A stretch of DNA of 43,597 nt from a virus. This document shows positions 7,506 to 16,500 of this stretch, piece by piece. Location: positions 1-43,597 of the IMG/VR virus record IMGVR_UViG_3300027733_000004. One strand, given 5' to 3'. Position 1 is the first letter of the stretch; the number at the start of each line of letters is the position of its first letter. The notes under the pieces were generated by a model, which made no database searches, was not told where the DNA came from, and saw only the letters and a list, made by a program, of their open reading frames with translations. The translations under genes and the position numbers were made by a program.

Positions 7506-8168
7506 ATGAACGAAAAATACACGCAGTTTTCTGGTGTCTTCATCCCCAGAGAGGTCTTGCTTGACCAAGAAGTTCCGGCCAACGCAAAACTAATCTTCGC
7601 AATCGTGCAGTCCCTTGACAATGAAAAGGGCTGTTATGCTAGCAATGAGTATCTCGGAGGTATGCTCGGCTTGTCCGAGTCTGCCGTCCGTGCTTCTTTG
7701 CACATCCTTGAGCATCGTGGCTACATCACCAGAACCATCGAAGACGGCATCAAACGCACATTGAAGACCTGTGTTACGCAGTCTTTTCGTGCCCAACCCC
7801 GCCAGATTTCTGAAGCCACCCCGCCAGAAATCGAGCAGCCCCCCCGCCAGAAATCTGGCACATATGTTAGTAGAAAGAATAAAGTAGTAGATAATAACAC
7901 CCTGCTACTTCCCCCACTCCCTCATTCGGAGGAATTCGCAAAGGTCTGGGACGAATGGGTTATCTTCCGCAAGGAGATAAAAAAGCCGTTGACACCGACC
8001 TCAATCCTTGAACAATTGAAATTCCTAACAGAACAAACAGAACATGACGCAATTACATCAATCAAAAACTCTATTCGAAGTGGGTGGGTTGGGCTTTTCC
8101 CTGTCAAGCAGTCAAACTCCAAGTTCGCCAACAAACTCCTCACCAGCAAAGACCATGAAGCCTTCTAA
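7506..8168 (+). CDS. Winged-helix replication initiator (origin-binding protein)
   Basis: 220 aa. The N-terminal 100 residues look like a MarR/DnaD-type winged helix (CYASNEYLGGMLGLSESAV then the helix ASLHILEHRGYI). A Pro, Gln and Arg rich linker (about 98-145) separates it from a C-terminal helical domain (FAKVWDEWVIFRKEIKKPL through SIRSGWVGLFP) typical of phage replisome organisers. The linker DNA carries iterons and an AT-rich tract, as in lambda O. The next gene is a helicase loader, fitting the O/P-type arrangement. The start could also be GTG at 7500, overlapping the previous stop. Role inferred from domains and context. Confidence 0.75.
   Translation: MNEKYTQFSGVFIPREVLLDQEVPANAKLIFAIVQSLDNEKGCYASNEYLGGMLGLSESAVRASLHILEHRGYITRTIEDGIKRTLKTCVTQSFRAQPRQISEATPPEIEQPPRQKSGTYVSRKNKVVDNNTLLLPPLPHSEEFAKVWDEWVIFRKEIKKPLTPTSILEQLKFLTEQTEHDAITSIKNSIRSGWVGLFPVKQSNSKFANKLLTSKDHEAF
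7801..7905 (+). other. Putative replication origin inside the initiator gene
   Basis: Three iterons of CCCCGCCAGA followed by (A/T)(A/T)TC: cores at 7801-7812, 7823-7832 and 7846-7859, spaced 22 and 23 bp, about two helical turns. The third is a near-palindrome, CCAGA-AA-TCTGG. An AT-rich stretch follows (7861-7898), a plausible unwinding element. The repeats lie in different reading frames of the host gene (PRQIS, PPEIE and PRQKS), so the constraint is on DNA rather than protein. A partial second copy is at 41115-41210. Confidence 0.72.
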
Positions 8169-8829
8169 CTGTGATTGCGGTGGACAGCGTGTTCCTCTCA
8201 CGCTCAATGGAAACATCTCTTGGCCCGGTTTCTTCTGTCCTTCCTGTGAGAGCAAATACACTCTTAACGGCGACCCGAAGCGTGGAGCAGAGTGGGCTTA
8301 CGAGCCTATCGGTATTCCTGTCGAATACACCAAGACTGTAGTGGATAAAATCCCATGCAACAACATGAAGAAAGTTGCAATGGAGTGGGAGGGCTGGAAG
8401 AACGGTCGTTCCATCCTGTTGCACGGAACTACCCGACTCGGCAAGACTCGAGCCGCTTGGGAGATTACTCGTCGTCATTGGAAGTCGTGCTTCAAGAAGC
8501 AATTGTTCTTCACAATGCGTGGCTTCGAGCGTATGATTGACGAAGGTTTCCAGCGTCATGACCATAGCAAGCGTCTTGATGAAATCATCAAGTGTCCGTT
8601 CCTTTACATCGACGACTTTGGCAAGGAAAAGATGACCCAACGTATCGCTTGCGACCTGTTCGCAGTAGTCGATGAACGCACCATCAACCATCGTCCGACA
8701 GTCATCACGACCAACTTTACGTCGTCCGGTCTTCTTGGTCGTTTCGAAGACCAAGAACTCGGTGCCGCAATGATTGGTCGCTTCCGTGACTACTTTGACA
8801 TCGTTGGTGCGAAGGAGGTTCAGTCGTGA
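8155..8829 (+). CDS. DnaC/IstB-like AAA+ helicase loader with zinc ribbon
   Basis: 224 aa; predicted ATPase loading the host replicative helicase. The N-terminus has a four-cysteine knuckle (Cys6, Cys8, Cys28, Cys31). Walker A is GTTRLGKT (91-98), Walker B FLYIDD (149-154), sensor 1 TTNFT (Asn187), and an arginine-finger-like IGRFRDY near 208-213. The start at 8155 is chosen since it begins just before the zinc knuckle and overlaps the initiator by only 14 bases; the frame extends up to 8044, but that would add 37 low-complexity residues. No phage helicase or polymerase is present, so it presumably recruits the host replisome. Confidence 0.82.
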   Translation: MKPSNCDCGGQRVPLTLNGNISWPGFFCPSCESKYTLNGDPKRGAEWAYEPIGIPVEYTKTVVDKIPCNNMKKVAMEWEGWKNGRSILLHGTTRLGKTRAAWEITRRHWKSCFKKQLFFTMRGFERMIDEGFQRHDHSKRLDEIIKCPFLYIDDFGKEKMTQRIACDLFAVVDERTINHRPTVITTNFTSSGLLGRFEDQELGAAMIGRFRDYFDIVGAKEVQS

Positions 8830-9008
8830 AACGTCATTACAATACCAAAGGACGAACTCCTAGATTTGACGACCCCGTTAACCAGCACGGCTCAACAATC
8901 TGCAGAAAAAAATCTGCAGAATTCGCAAAAAAGATGCTTGCCAAAGACGTCGAAAGATGGAAACTACTTTTCTCACGAAACAAATACCAGAAACCACTTG
9001 ACCTATGA
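8826..9008 (+). CDS. Hypothetical basic protein, 60 aa
   Basis: Not recognised. GTG start at 8826 overlapping the helicase-loader stop (GTGA), and its own stop overlaps the ATG of the ERF gene (ATGA), so it is held between two translationally coupled genes. Highly basic, with a CRKKSAEFAKKML helix. Probably nucleic-acid or replisome associated, on context only. Confidence 0.65.
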   Translation: MKRHYNTKGRTPRFDDPVNQHGSTICRKKSAEFAKKMLAKDVERWKLLFSRNKYQKPLDL

Positions 9009-9805
9009 GCCAATACCGACCATACAAGAAATACACTTGGACCGAATTCTCTGATAACTTTATGCCCGACACTACCATGACCAACAACATCGAATACCGT
9101 GCCCAACTTAACGCTGCCCTTGTCGCTGCTATCGCAGAGACGAAGGACGTTCATGCTGACAGCACTAATCCGTTCCACAAGAACAAGTATGCCTCCCTTG
9201 GTGCACACCTTGAGGCTATCAAGCCCATCTTCCAGAAGCACGGCTTGGCTATCCTTCAGTTCCCGACCTCTTGTGATAAGAGCATCGGCGTGAACACCAT
9301 CGTGGTGCATACCTCTGGTGCTTCCATCGAGGAAAGCATCTGCATCCCTGTCGGTGACAGCGTGAAGGGACAGGAGGCTGGTGCTATCATTTCCTATCTC
9401 CGCCGCTATGCTCTCGCCTCCGTTGCCGGTGTCGCTACCGAAGATGATGATGCCGAAATCGACCGCATCGCTCGCACTCCGTCTGCCCCAGCAGTCAAGT
9501 CTTCGAGCGTCCAGACGACCAAGTTCATCCCCAACCCTAACGCCTCTTCTGACATTGCAGGCGAAGTCAATTTCGACCTTCCTGTTCCGTTCGGTAAGGC
9601 AAAGGGAACGAGTCTGAACAATCTTCCTCTCTCCGACCTTGACTATTGGGCTAACAAGTGGGAGCCGAAGCCGTGGGAAAAGACGGGCAAGGTAGGTGCT
9701 AAAGACCTATCGTTAAAGGCCTCTGCACAGGCTCTGTGGTCGATTAAGAACTCCGAGCAGGGTCAACCCTCGGACGACAGCGAAGGGGACGCTATTCCCT
9801 TCTAA
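9005..9805 (+). CDS. ERF-family single-strand annealing protein
   Basis: 266 aa recombinase that anneals complementary single strands, partner of the RecE-like nuclease. The core shows the ERF signature: NPFHKNKYASLGAHLEAIKP (near 54-75) and AGAIISYLRRYALASVAGV then EDDDAE (near 126-150). The C-terminal part is a linker plus a second small region (PFGKAKGTSLNNLP). The extreme C-terminus is DDSEGDAIPF, like the acidic tip of bacterial SSB (DDDIPF type), suggesting it can engage host SSB-binding proteins. Start by ATGA overlap; an internal Met20 is possible. It is followed directly by two tRNA genes. Confidence 0.85.
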   Translation: MSQYRPYKKYTWTEFSDNFMPDTTMTNNIEYRAQLNAALVAAIAETKDVHADSTNPFHKNKYASLGAHLEAIKPIFQKHGLAILQFPTSCDKSIGVNTIVVHTSGASIEESICIPVGDSVKGQEAGAIISYLRRYALASVAGVATEDDDAEIDRIARTPSAPAVKSSSVQTTKFIPNPNASSDIAGEVNFDLPVPFGKAKGTSLNNLPLSDLDYWANKWEPKPWEKTGKVGAKDLSLKASAQALWSIKNSEQGQPSDDSEGDAIPF

Positions 9806-9812
9806 TTGACAT

Positions 9813-9884
9813 GCCCTGTTAGCACAGCGGTAGTGCATCTGTTTTGTAAACAGAGGGTCGCAGGTTCAAATCCTGCACAGGGCT
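9813..9884 (+). tRNA. tRNA-Thr (anticodon TGT)
   Basis: 72-nt cloverleaf: acceptor GCCCTGT/ACAGGGC, D stem GCAC/GTGC, anticodon stem TCTGT/ACAGA with loop TTTGTAA, T stem GCAGG/CCTGC with loop TTCAAAT. All stems pair. CCA is not encoded. Confidence 0.95.
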
Positions 9885-9888
9885 TTTT

Positions 9889-9963
9889 CGACCTTTAGTT
9901 CAACGGATAGAACACCCGCCTTCTAAGCGAGTTATCAAGGTTCGATTCCTTGAAGGTCGACCA
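9889..9963 (+). tRNA. tRNA-Arg (anticodon TCT)
   Basis: Acceptor CGACCTT/AAGGTCG, D stem GTTC/GAAC, anticodon stem CCCGC/GCGAG (one C-A mismatch) with loop CTTCTAA, T stem CAAGG/CCTTG, discriminator A, then encoded CCA (9961-9963). It reads AGA, a codon used heavily in the late genes. It starts 4 bases after tRNA-Thr. Confidence 0.94.
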
Positions 9964-9981
9964 CTTTAACTGAATTCCACA

Positions 9982-10584
9982 TTGAGATACAAACTAGAAC
10001 AACAGTCAACGCTTGAACAGGAAATCTGGGACACAGAAGCCAACAAGCTCGTGATTTCGTTCAACAAGGATGATTTCAATGTGGAATTCAATCCCCTTAT
10101 CCCCGAACTGATTGTCAAGTATCTGAACGACAGGAAGTCGGCAGACAGATACGACCAGCATCAGTTGATTGTTTCCCTGTTTGAACTTGCCAAAAACAAG
10201 AACAAGAAGCAAAACGAACTCATCGAAGTAATCGAAGGCTTGAAAGCCGGCGGACAAGCACTCAACTTCATCATCCCTCCACCCATAGACAATAGAAATG
10301 AATGCATCACCACATCGGAACTTTATAAAACTCAATACTCCCTCGCCAAGAAACAATGGCGTGCCTATTACTCCCGTTTCTACGAAAAGACTCCTACTGA
10401 AGAAGATTATTTCGTTCAGCATATGCATCGCTCTGACCTATTTGGTGTTCGTTCTATTGACGGCGAGTGGTTTATGACCATCAACATCGGAGGCAAGAGC
10501 ATGAAAAAATACCTCGGAAAGTCGGAAAATGTTGCAAAGAGAAAAAGAGATGAGATAATCAGACAAATAGCCGACAATGCCTAA
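9982..10584 (+). CDS. Hypothetical protein with AP2-like C-terminal domain, 200 aa
   Basis: Starts with TTG at 9982; the in-frame stop at 9967-9969 limits alternatives to CTG at 9970. The N-terminal 150 residues are helical and unrecognised. The last 50 (DLFGVRSIDGEWFMTINIGG, then KYLGKSENVAKRKRDEIIR) resemble AP2-like DNA-binding or integrase N-terminal folds: three strands and a helix with GV, W, LG and A-x-x-x-R positions. A DNA-binding role is inferred. It overlaps the phosphoesterase gene by 8 bases. Confidence 0.65.
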   Translation: MRYKLEQQSTLEQEIWDTEANKLVISFNKDDFNVEFNPLIPELIVKYLNDRKSADRYDQHQLIVSLFELAKNKNKKQNELIEVIEGLKAGGQALNFIIPPPIDNRNECITTSELYKTQYSLAKKQWRAYYSRFYEKTPTEEDYFVQHMHRSDLFGVRSIDGEWFMTINIGGKSMKKYLGKSENVAKRKRDEIIRQIADNA

Positions 10585-11344
10585 ATATCAGACATTCATA
10601 GCCGTGGGCGACAACCACGGAGACAAGGTAGACCCTATCGCCTTCGACGGAATGGTAGCCTTCCTCAAGGACTTCAAGCCAATGCACCGCATCCATCTTG
10701 GAGACTGCTTCGACTTCCGTTCAATCCGCAGGGGCGTAGGTGCTTCCGACAGAGAGTCCCATGAGTCGATGAAGGAAGATGTTTCAATCGGCAAAGAGTT
10801 CATCTCTGCATTACGTCCTACTGTTTTTCACTACGGAAACCACGAAGATAGACTGCATCAACTGATGACAGGCTCATCCTCTGGCGTTATCAGAGATGCG
10901 GCAGAGAAACAGGACTTGGAACTCAAGTCGTTCCTGCAAAAGAAGGGTTGCAGAACCATCCTTCCCTATCACGCAGACCTTGGCGTGTATAAACTTGGTC
11001 CTATCACTACTGTCCACGGATACACCTGTAACCGCAACGCAGTCGAAGAACAGGCTTCCCACTACGGAAGTCCTGGGGGTGCCGTAATCATGGGACACAT
11101 CCATCGCATCGCTTGCGTCACCGCAAAAAAGCACGGAGGTGTCGTCGGTTTCTCCGGAGGCTGTATGTGCCTCAAGCGAGAAATGGACTACGCCAAGAAC
11201 AGACTAGCCACCTCACAATGGGGTCTTGGCTGGACATACGGCATCGTTGAAGGCAACGAATGGAAGGTATGGCAAGCCCATCGCTTCAACGACGGCTGGA
11301 TTTGGACTACCGAAATTCGCACATGGAAGCACAAAACAAACTAA
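10577..11344 (+). CDS. Calcineurin-like metallophosphoesterase
   Basis: 255 aa with the dimetal phosphoesterase motifs in order: GDNHGD (11-16), GDCFD (42-46), GNHED (87-91), a histidine in VHGY near 148 and GHIH near 171. This is the family of the lambda serine/threonine phosphatase and of several nucleases and cyclic-nucleotide hydrolases. Substrate not predictable. The start overlaps the upstream gene by 8 bases. Confidence 0.85.
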   Translation: MPKYQTFIAVGDNHGDKVDPIAFDGMVAFLKDFKPMHRIHLGDCFDFRSIRRGVGASDRESHESMKEDVSIGKEFISALRPTVFHYGNHEDRLHQLMTGSSSGVIRDAAEKQDLELKSFLQKKGCRTILPYHADLGVYKLGPITTVHGYTCNRNAVEEQASHYGSPGGAVIMGHIHRIACVTAKKHGGVVGFSGGCMCLKREMDYAKNRLATSQWGLGWTYGIVEGNEWKVWQAHRFNDGWIWTTEIRTWKHKTN

Positions 11345-11631
11345 CGCTAAAGGAAATCTACATCAAGGCTCTCGCAAGAGGTCTTACGGCAAAGGAGGCT
11401 GGCTCTGAATACGGGGTCAACTATATCTCGTTGCTGAACAGAGGTCCGGAAAACGGACTACCTCCTCTCACTTCCTATTGGAAGCGTAAGGACCAGAGAA
11501 ACCTTGCCAACATGACCGACGAAGAACTATCTTCGCTCAAGGAGAAATTCGAGGCTTGGTCTATGCTTGTAACCCAAACCATCAATGAAAGACAAAAACA
11601 AAAAGAAAACGGAAACGGACAATCTAATTGA
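11323..11631 (+). CDS. Small HTH-like protein, 102 aa
   Basis: The start at 11323 overlaps the phosphoesterase by 22 bases; a frame back to 11260 would overlap it further. The N-terminal half (LTLKEIYIKALARGLTAKEA, then GVNYISLLNRG) looks like a helix-turn-helix, and the C-terminal half is a charged helix. Probably a DNA-binding regulator, uncertain. Confidence 0.65.
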   Translation: MEAQNKLTLKEIYIKALARGLTAKEAGSEYGVNYISLLNRGPENGLPPLTSYWKRKDQRNLANMTDEELSSLKEKFEAWSMLVTQTINERQKQKENGNGQSN

Positions 11632-11941
11632 CGCTCTGTTTCAGTATGAAATCTCAGACGAGCCTCCCGGTCCTGACTGGTTTACCGTCTGGGATATCGC
11701 AGCCAAATACAGCATCTCCAGAAGCCATGCGACCAAGAAGGTTACTGCGTTCATGCGAGAAGGTAAGATGATTACCAAGAAGTTCCGCACGAAAATCAAT
11801 AATTCTTACAGAGTCGTTCCTCACTACAAAGCGGTAAATAGCGTTTCAGAGCCTTGTAGAACAGTAGGCAAGGAAACTAATCGAGCAAGACCCCAAAAGG
11901 TCAACGACAAACCCTGTCCACATCCTGCTCGACTGAAGTGA
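11585..11941 (+). CDS. Small winged-helix-like protein, 118 aa
   Basis: Basic N-terminus, then WFTVWDIAAKYSISRSHATKKV and a following helix and wing (FMREGKMITKKFRTKINNSY), a winged-helix pattern. Basic, Pro-containing C-terminus. It overlaps the previous gene by 47 bases in another frame. Last gene of the early operon. It converges with the late operon 24 bases further on, where I see no hairpin terminator. Confidence 0.65.
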   Translation: MKDKNKKKTETDNLIDALFQYEISDEPPGPDWFTVWDIAAKYSISRSHATKKVTAFMREGKMITKKFRTKINNSYRVVPHYKAVNSVSEPCRTVGKETNRARPQKVNDKPCPHPARLK

Positions 11942-11964
11942 TTATTCCTTTTTTCAGCCCTCCG

Positions 11965-12672
11965 TCAAGGAGTTCTTCGGAAAAACTTCTCACGGATAAA
12001 TCTCCAGATAGCAAATGTCGCTGCGGCTCCAATGTTGACTACGACAAGTGCAATTGTGCCCAAGAGAACCCAAGAGTAAACTTCGGACTCAAAAATCCAA
12101 GCGGAGGAAGCACAGAGCATACCACCCGCAATTACTATACCACCCGCTATCTTCTTTGGCGTAAAGGCCGCTACAAAGATACCTATGGCAAGCAACCCGC
12201 AACCCAATGCTGTGATATACCAGATGCTCTTCTCTTTCGAGGCTTGTTTGGAAAGAGCGATGGCTTTTTCTTCGGCGGCCTTTGCATCACTCAACTTCTT
12301 GTCAAGAGCAGCAACCTTGGAGTAAAGTTCGGTGGTTTCTTTATCAATCTTAACGGCTTTAGCCTTATCTTCGGAGGCAGCCTTGGTGTCGTTATTGGCG
12401 ATTATCGCCCTCTGTTCTTCAAGTTTGGCAACACTAGGTGGCTTGATACCAGAGAGTCTGATGAATTGGGACTCTAGAACCTGGCTCTTGATGTCTTCAT
12501 TTTGCAGTTTCTCTTGCACAGCGAGAACTCCGGCAGCTGCGTCAGCTGCTACGTTCTCGATATAGTCAATATATTCATCCTTCTTCGGATTGTTGTCGAC
12601 TACCACTTGTTCTTCTTGCGTAGTGACACATCCAACAAGTAGTAAAAAAAAGAGAAAAATCAGGGGTCTCAT
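11965..12672 (-). CDS. Unimolecular spanin candidate (lipoprotein with C-terminal membrane segments)
   Basis: 235 aa. Lipoprotein signal with lipobox LLVGC (Cys15), followed by Val rather than Asp, which would send it to the outer membrane. Then about 130 residues of periplasmic Ala, Lys and Glu rich coiled coil, three predicted membrane helices (about 150-170, 175-194, 198-222) and a basic cytoplasmic tail (RFIREKFFRR). A protein tethered in the outer membrane by lipid and in the inner membrane by helices is the layout of a u-spanin, which disrupts the outer membrane at lysis. Known u-spanins usually have one C-terminal helix, so three is unusual. It sits beside holin and transglycosylase, coupled by ATGA, and closes the late operon. 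Confidence 0.72.
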   Translation of the reverse strand: MRPLIFLFFLLLVGCVTTQEEQVVVDNNPKKDEYIDYIENVAADAAAGVLAVQEKLQNEDIKSQVLESQFIRLSGIKPPSVAKLEEQRAIIANNDTKAASEDKAKAVKIDKETTELYSKVAALDKKLSDAKAAEEKAIALSKQASKEKSIWYITALGCGLLAIGIFVAAFTPKKIAGGIVIAGGMLCASSAWIFESEVYSWVLLGTIALVVVNIGAAATFAIWRFIREKFFRRTP

Positions 12673-13235
12673 TTCTTCTCCCTCGGCTTGAATGTTGTGC
12701 CAAGGTTTCTAATCTTGTCAATATATGAGTCTTTTTCGTTGGCCTTAGCCATGCCTTTGGGAACGCTGCCATAACTTGTGTTATGTGCCAACATTAGTTC
12801 CTCATCTGTCGGCGACCTGCCAAATACCTTTTCAAAATACTTTGCGTTGTAATAAGTATAAATTCTGAACGCATCAGTAGCCTTTGTTTCGTCCAACATG
12901 TCATCAAGCGTGTATTGATACTTCAGTCCATTTTCCTTCAAAGCCTTATTGACTTCATTAAGTGCCGGCTTTCTGAACTGAAACAGACCATAGGCTTTAT
13001 TGGCAAGGTGCTTGTCTCCGATAGCCTTGGTGTCGTAACTGCCGCCTGTTTCGATGAAGGCGACCTTATCCTTGATATCTTCTGCCCTGTCCCATCTTCT
13101 CATCTGTTCCTCTGTCTTGAGGTCGTATGGAGACTCCGTTTGGAGTTTGTATTTGCTCTTTGGAGCAGCCGTTCCAGCAGCAGTAGAAGCAAGGATGGAT
13201 TGAAACGGGTTTAGGAATGCGAGTTCATCATTCAT
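12669..13235 (-). CDS. Lytic transglycosylase / lysozyme-like endolysin
   Basis: 188 aa; predicted peptidoglycan-cleaving enzyme. Signature FIETGGSYDTKAIGD with catalytic Glu62, then KAYGLFQFRKPALNEVNK (near 80-97) and a helical end with EELMLAHNTSYGSVPKG. This matches the phage SLT/lysozyme-like group with the pattern E-(8-20)-AIGD-x-YG-x-x-Q. The start at 13235 is chosen for its 8-base overlap with the holin gene. The frame stays open to 13334 and would add a 33-residue hydrophobic N-terminus. Lies between holin and spanin. Confidence 0.78.
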   Translation of the reverse strand: MNDELAFLNPFQSILASTAAGTAAPKSKYKLQTESPYDLKTEEQMRRWDRAEDIKDKVAFIETGGSYDTKAIGDKHLANKAYGLFQFRKPALNEVNKALKENGLKYQYTLDDMLDETKATDAFRIYTYYNAKYFEKVFGRSPTDEELMLAHNTSYGSVPKGMAKANEKDSYIDKIRNLGTTFKPREKK

Positions 13236-13533
13236 TTTGTTTAAGTTTAGATAGGAATTTATTACGAACAAAGTCAAAAAGTTCAGGAGCAAAAGAACCA
13301 GAAATAGAACAAATGACGCTTTTATAGACTTCATCTAAATCTACTTCATGCAAGGAGAAGAAAACAAGCAAGCCAACAATCGAGGCAGCGACTATCTTCT
13401 TCGTCCAGATTGACATTACGAACCTCTCATTGGTGAAGATAAGCCTCATCAGCATGCCAAGACCGCCAAGGATTGCCATAATCCATCCAGCCTTTTTAAA
13501 GGATGTAATCAACTCCTCGTAGTTATCGTTCAT
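13228..13533 (-). CDS. Holin candidate, 101 aa
   Basis: Two clear membrane helices (about 16-33, GWIMAILGGLGMLMRLIF, and 46-61, KIVAASIVGLLVFFS) and a possible weaker third segment near 70-84, with a basic C-terminus (RNKFLSKLK). Size, topology and position immediately before the transglycosylase and spanin support a holin that permeabilises the inner membrane; it may belong to the LydA-like class. The ATG overlaps the stop of the giant gene as ATGA. Confidence 0.72.
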   Translation of the reverse strand: MNDNYEELITSFKKAGWIMAILGGLGMLMRLIFTNERFVMSIWTKKIVAASIVGLLVFFSLHEVDLDEVYKSVICSISGSFAPELFDFVRNKFLSKLKQNE

Positions 13534-16500
13534 CGATTATATCTCTTTTCTATTTCACTTCTTTCACCCTGTGTAAGTCCGGGTCTGACAACCTCAAGAT
13601 TTCTATTCTTGATGATATCTTCATTGGATGCATTGGACGCATCTTGAAAAGACTTGTAAGAACCGACCATCATACCCTTCGGGCTATACACATAGAACAG
13701 GTTAGGTCTATACTTGGTGTTCTTGCCTGTCAATGTATTGGCGATAGCACCAGAAATACTCGGCACGACAACCTTCTTTCCGCCAAGGTCAAGAACGTCC
13801 TTCGGGGCAATCTGTGCGATGAGGTAGCCAAAGTCATTCAAGTATGTGATGTTCTTGGTGGCAACGCCTGCTCTTCTGATGGCATTGATTGTCTGGAGGT
13901 GGGTTTCTGCAAAATGAGCAGCCTCCATGTTATTGGTAGTCGTGGGAGCAGGACCCTTCTTTTCTCTCTCAATGAATGTTTCGTAGTCCTTGATAAGACC
14001 ATCCGACCACTTAAGTGCAAGTTCAAGAGACTGTCTGTGTCTTGCGACATCCTGCTCTTTCTCGACAGCACCCTCATGCCACACGTCATAATCAACCTGT
14101 GCGGCATCAATCTCAGCCCTCATCGCAAGCCATTCTTCATTGGTATAGTGTGCCGGCTTAGGACCTGTAGGTGTCTTCGGTCTGACAGGATTGAGAGGAA
14201 CTTTCTTTCTGTCTGCAGCATCTTTTTCACTTGCGACCATTTCTCTGAATGTCTGTTGACCTTCAGCAAGAACCTTATTATCAAAATACCAACCAAAGTA
14301 ACCTTTCTTTCTGAAGTCCTGAATCCATGCAATCGTCTTTGATGGACTAGACTCAACAACGTCAGCACCAAGTTCTTGCACCATAGACGCAGCAACTTCG
14401 TTAGCCCAAGCAGCATCACCGACGTTACGTAGGTGCTTTTTGAACGCCCAATAAACAGGGTTCTTGTCAGCAAATCTGACCTGCTGCTGAACTCCGTTTT
14501 CAACAGTAGTTTTCTTCCACTCCATGACTCCAGACTCGGTAAGTTGTCTGTGCTTCTCGTTTGTGATAGCAACCTCGACTGAACCAGACTCAACTGCGTC
14601 TTGAATTGTCGCCATAAGGACATCTGTTCGAGCACCCTGTTGGTTGCCCTTAAGTGACATATTTGTCCTGATGGTAAGACCGGATTTGGTGTCAACAAGG
14701 TCAAACTTCTTGGTGCCAGCGTTTCTCTTAACAGTCCAAGTTCCGTCTTTGGAAATAAATTCGGTTCTTCTACCGGCCTCAAATGTAGTGCCGACAGGAA
14801 TAAAGCCAGCCTCACTCATGCTCATTTCAAACGCATTGCCAATCTGGGGAGAGTTAGACAATGGGTTTTCTACCGAGTGCTTCATGGCTGCGTTTTCAGC
14901 ATCCGTTCTGAGTTTGAATTCTCCGGAAACTCTTCTTCTCTCGGGGTCAAAGGCAATCCATCGCTGCTCCGTGACTCCGTGGAACGCAGGGTTCTTTCTT
15001 TCAACCAGCCACAAGGAGTAACCAGAGCCGTGTCTTGCACCAGACAGAACCCTATCTTCTCCCATGTTATACTGATTTGACATAGTTGTAATCTCACTAT
15101 TTGTGATATTAAACCACGCGCTACCTGTCGCATGGTTGGCTTTACCCCAGGAATATACGTTATTGGTAAATGGAATCATTGCCGGTTCACCACTCTTTGT
15201 GAGAACTCTTCCAATAGAGCCAAGAACTCTGTCTGGTCTGATTTTTGTGAAAATCATCTTTGCGTCCCAATCAGCACCAGAACCATACTCATTCTGGTTC
15301 TTGGCTCTCAATCTTGCAAAGAATTCAGAAGCCTCGTCTCTTTCAATGTCTTTGTCACGAAGTGTCTTAAGTCTGGCTTTTTCATCAGTAGACAGTTTCT
15401 TTGCGTCCTTGGACTCAAGTGCAATCAGTTCTCCAAGTTCGCTATCAGGAAAACCAATTGTTCTCAGGATGACATCAGCCATCTTCATGGCTACCTTCTG
15501 GTTGCCATTTGCATACGGAAGCAGCACCTGCCATGACCTCTTGGGAGGAAATCTCGTAGCGTTACCTTGATACGGTCCGCCCTGCGAGAAGTTCATCAGA
15601 ACCTTCTCCTGTGCCTCGATGAACATGTTGTAATTGGTAAACATGTTCTTGATTTCCTGATGCGACCATTCGTATCTTGTGCCCTTTGAGTCCTTGAGAC
15701 TTCCTTCCCAAGAAGCCTTAGACCTATCATTCCAAGCGTCGACATCGACAACCCAGAAATACATCATATCAACCGGCTCCATGTTCTTATCCGTTATGTA
15801 GCCTTTCTTGTCTCTTTCCTTCAACTTATAGCCAGACTCATCAAGAGTTGTTTGGTCAATGACAACGGCAAACGGAGCAAACCTTCTCATGCCTTGGTGA
15901 CCTCTTACGACCTTTCCTGTTTCGGTCATATGAGTAACACCTGCATAATCGACGAGGAAAACAGGAATGTGTCCAGCTGTCTTGTTTTTCTGATTTTCGG
16001 CATCAAGCACGTCGCTTCTGCCAATCGCATCAAGCATCTTGGCGATAGTGTCAAGATGGTGGTTGTTCATTCTGAACGGAGATGAAGCACCAAATTCACC
16101 GGTAGTTTTCAGCCATTCGATAAGCCTTTGGCTCTGTTCCTTGCTTGGAGTTCCAGAAAGAACAATCTTTCCATTCTTATTCTTGAACGGAAGCAGTCCG
16201 TAAATCTGACCTCTATCGTCAGTATCAACGACGACGTTCTTGAAGACTTCAATGGGCTTTGACTCTTCCTTGAATAACTGTGCAATCGGTGCCTTGAACT
16301 TGCCATCTTTGCCTAGCCATTCTTTTCTTCCCGTTGCAAATGCCCAAAGAATTCTTCTCTGTCTTGCTTCGGGAGAATTAGAATCTTCTTCACTATGGAT
16401 GGCATCAAACATGAAGTTGTCGTTCATGCTAATCTGAGAAGGAACACCTCTGGTCATCGCATGTGCTGCATCAACCGTCTGTTGAAGCGAAGGATGAACA

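Noticed and set aside
11941-11965. Bidirectional terminator between the converging early and late operons
   Set aside because: Only a short T-run is present and no inverted repeat could be found.
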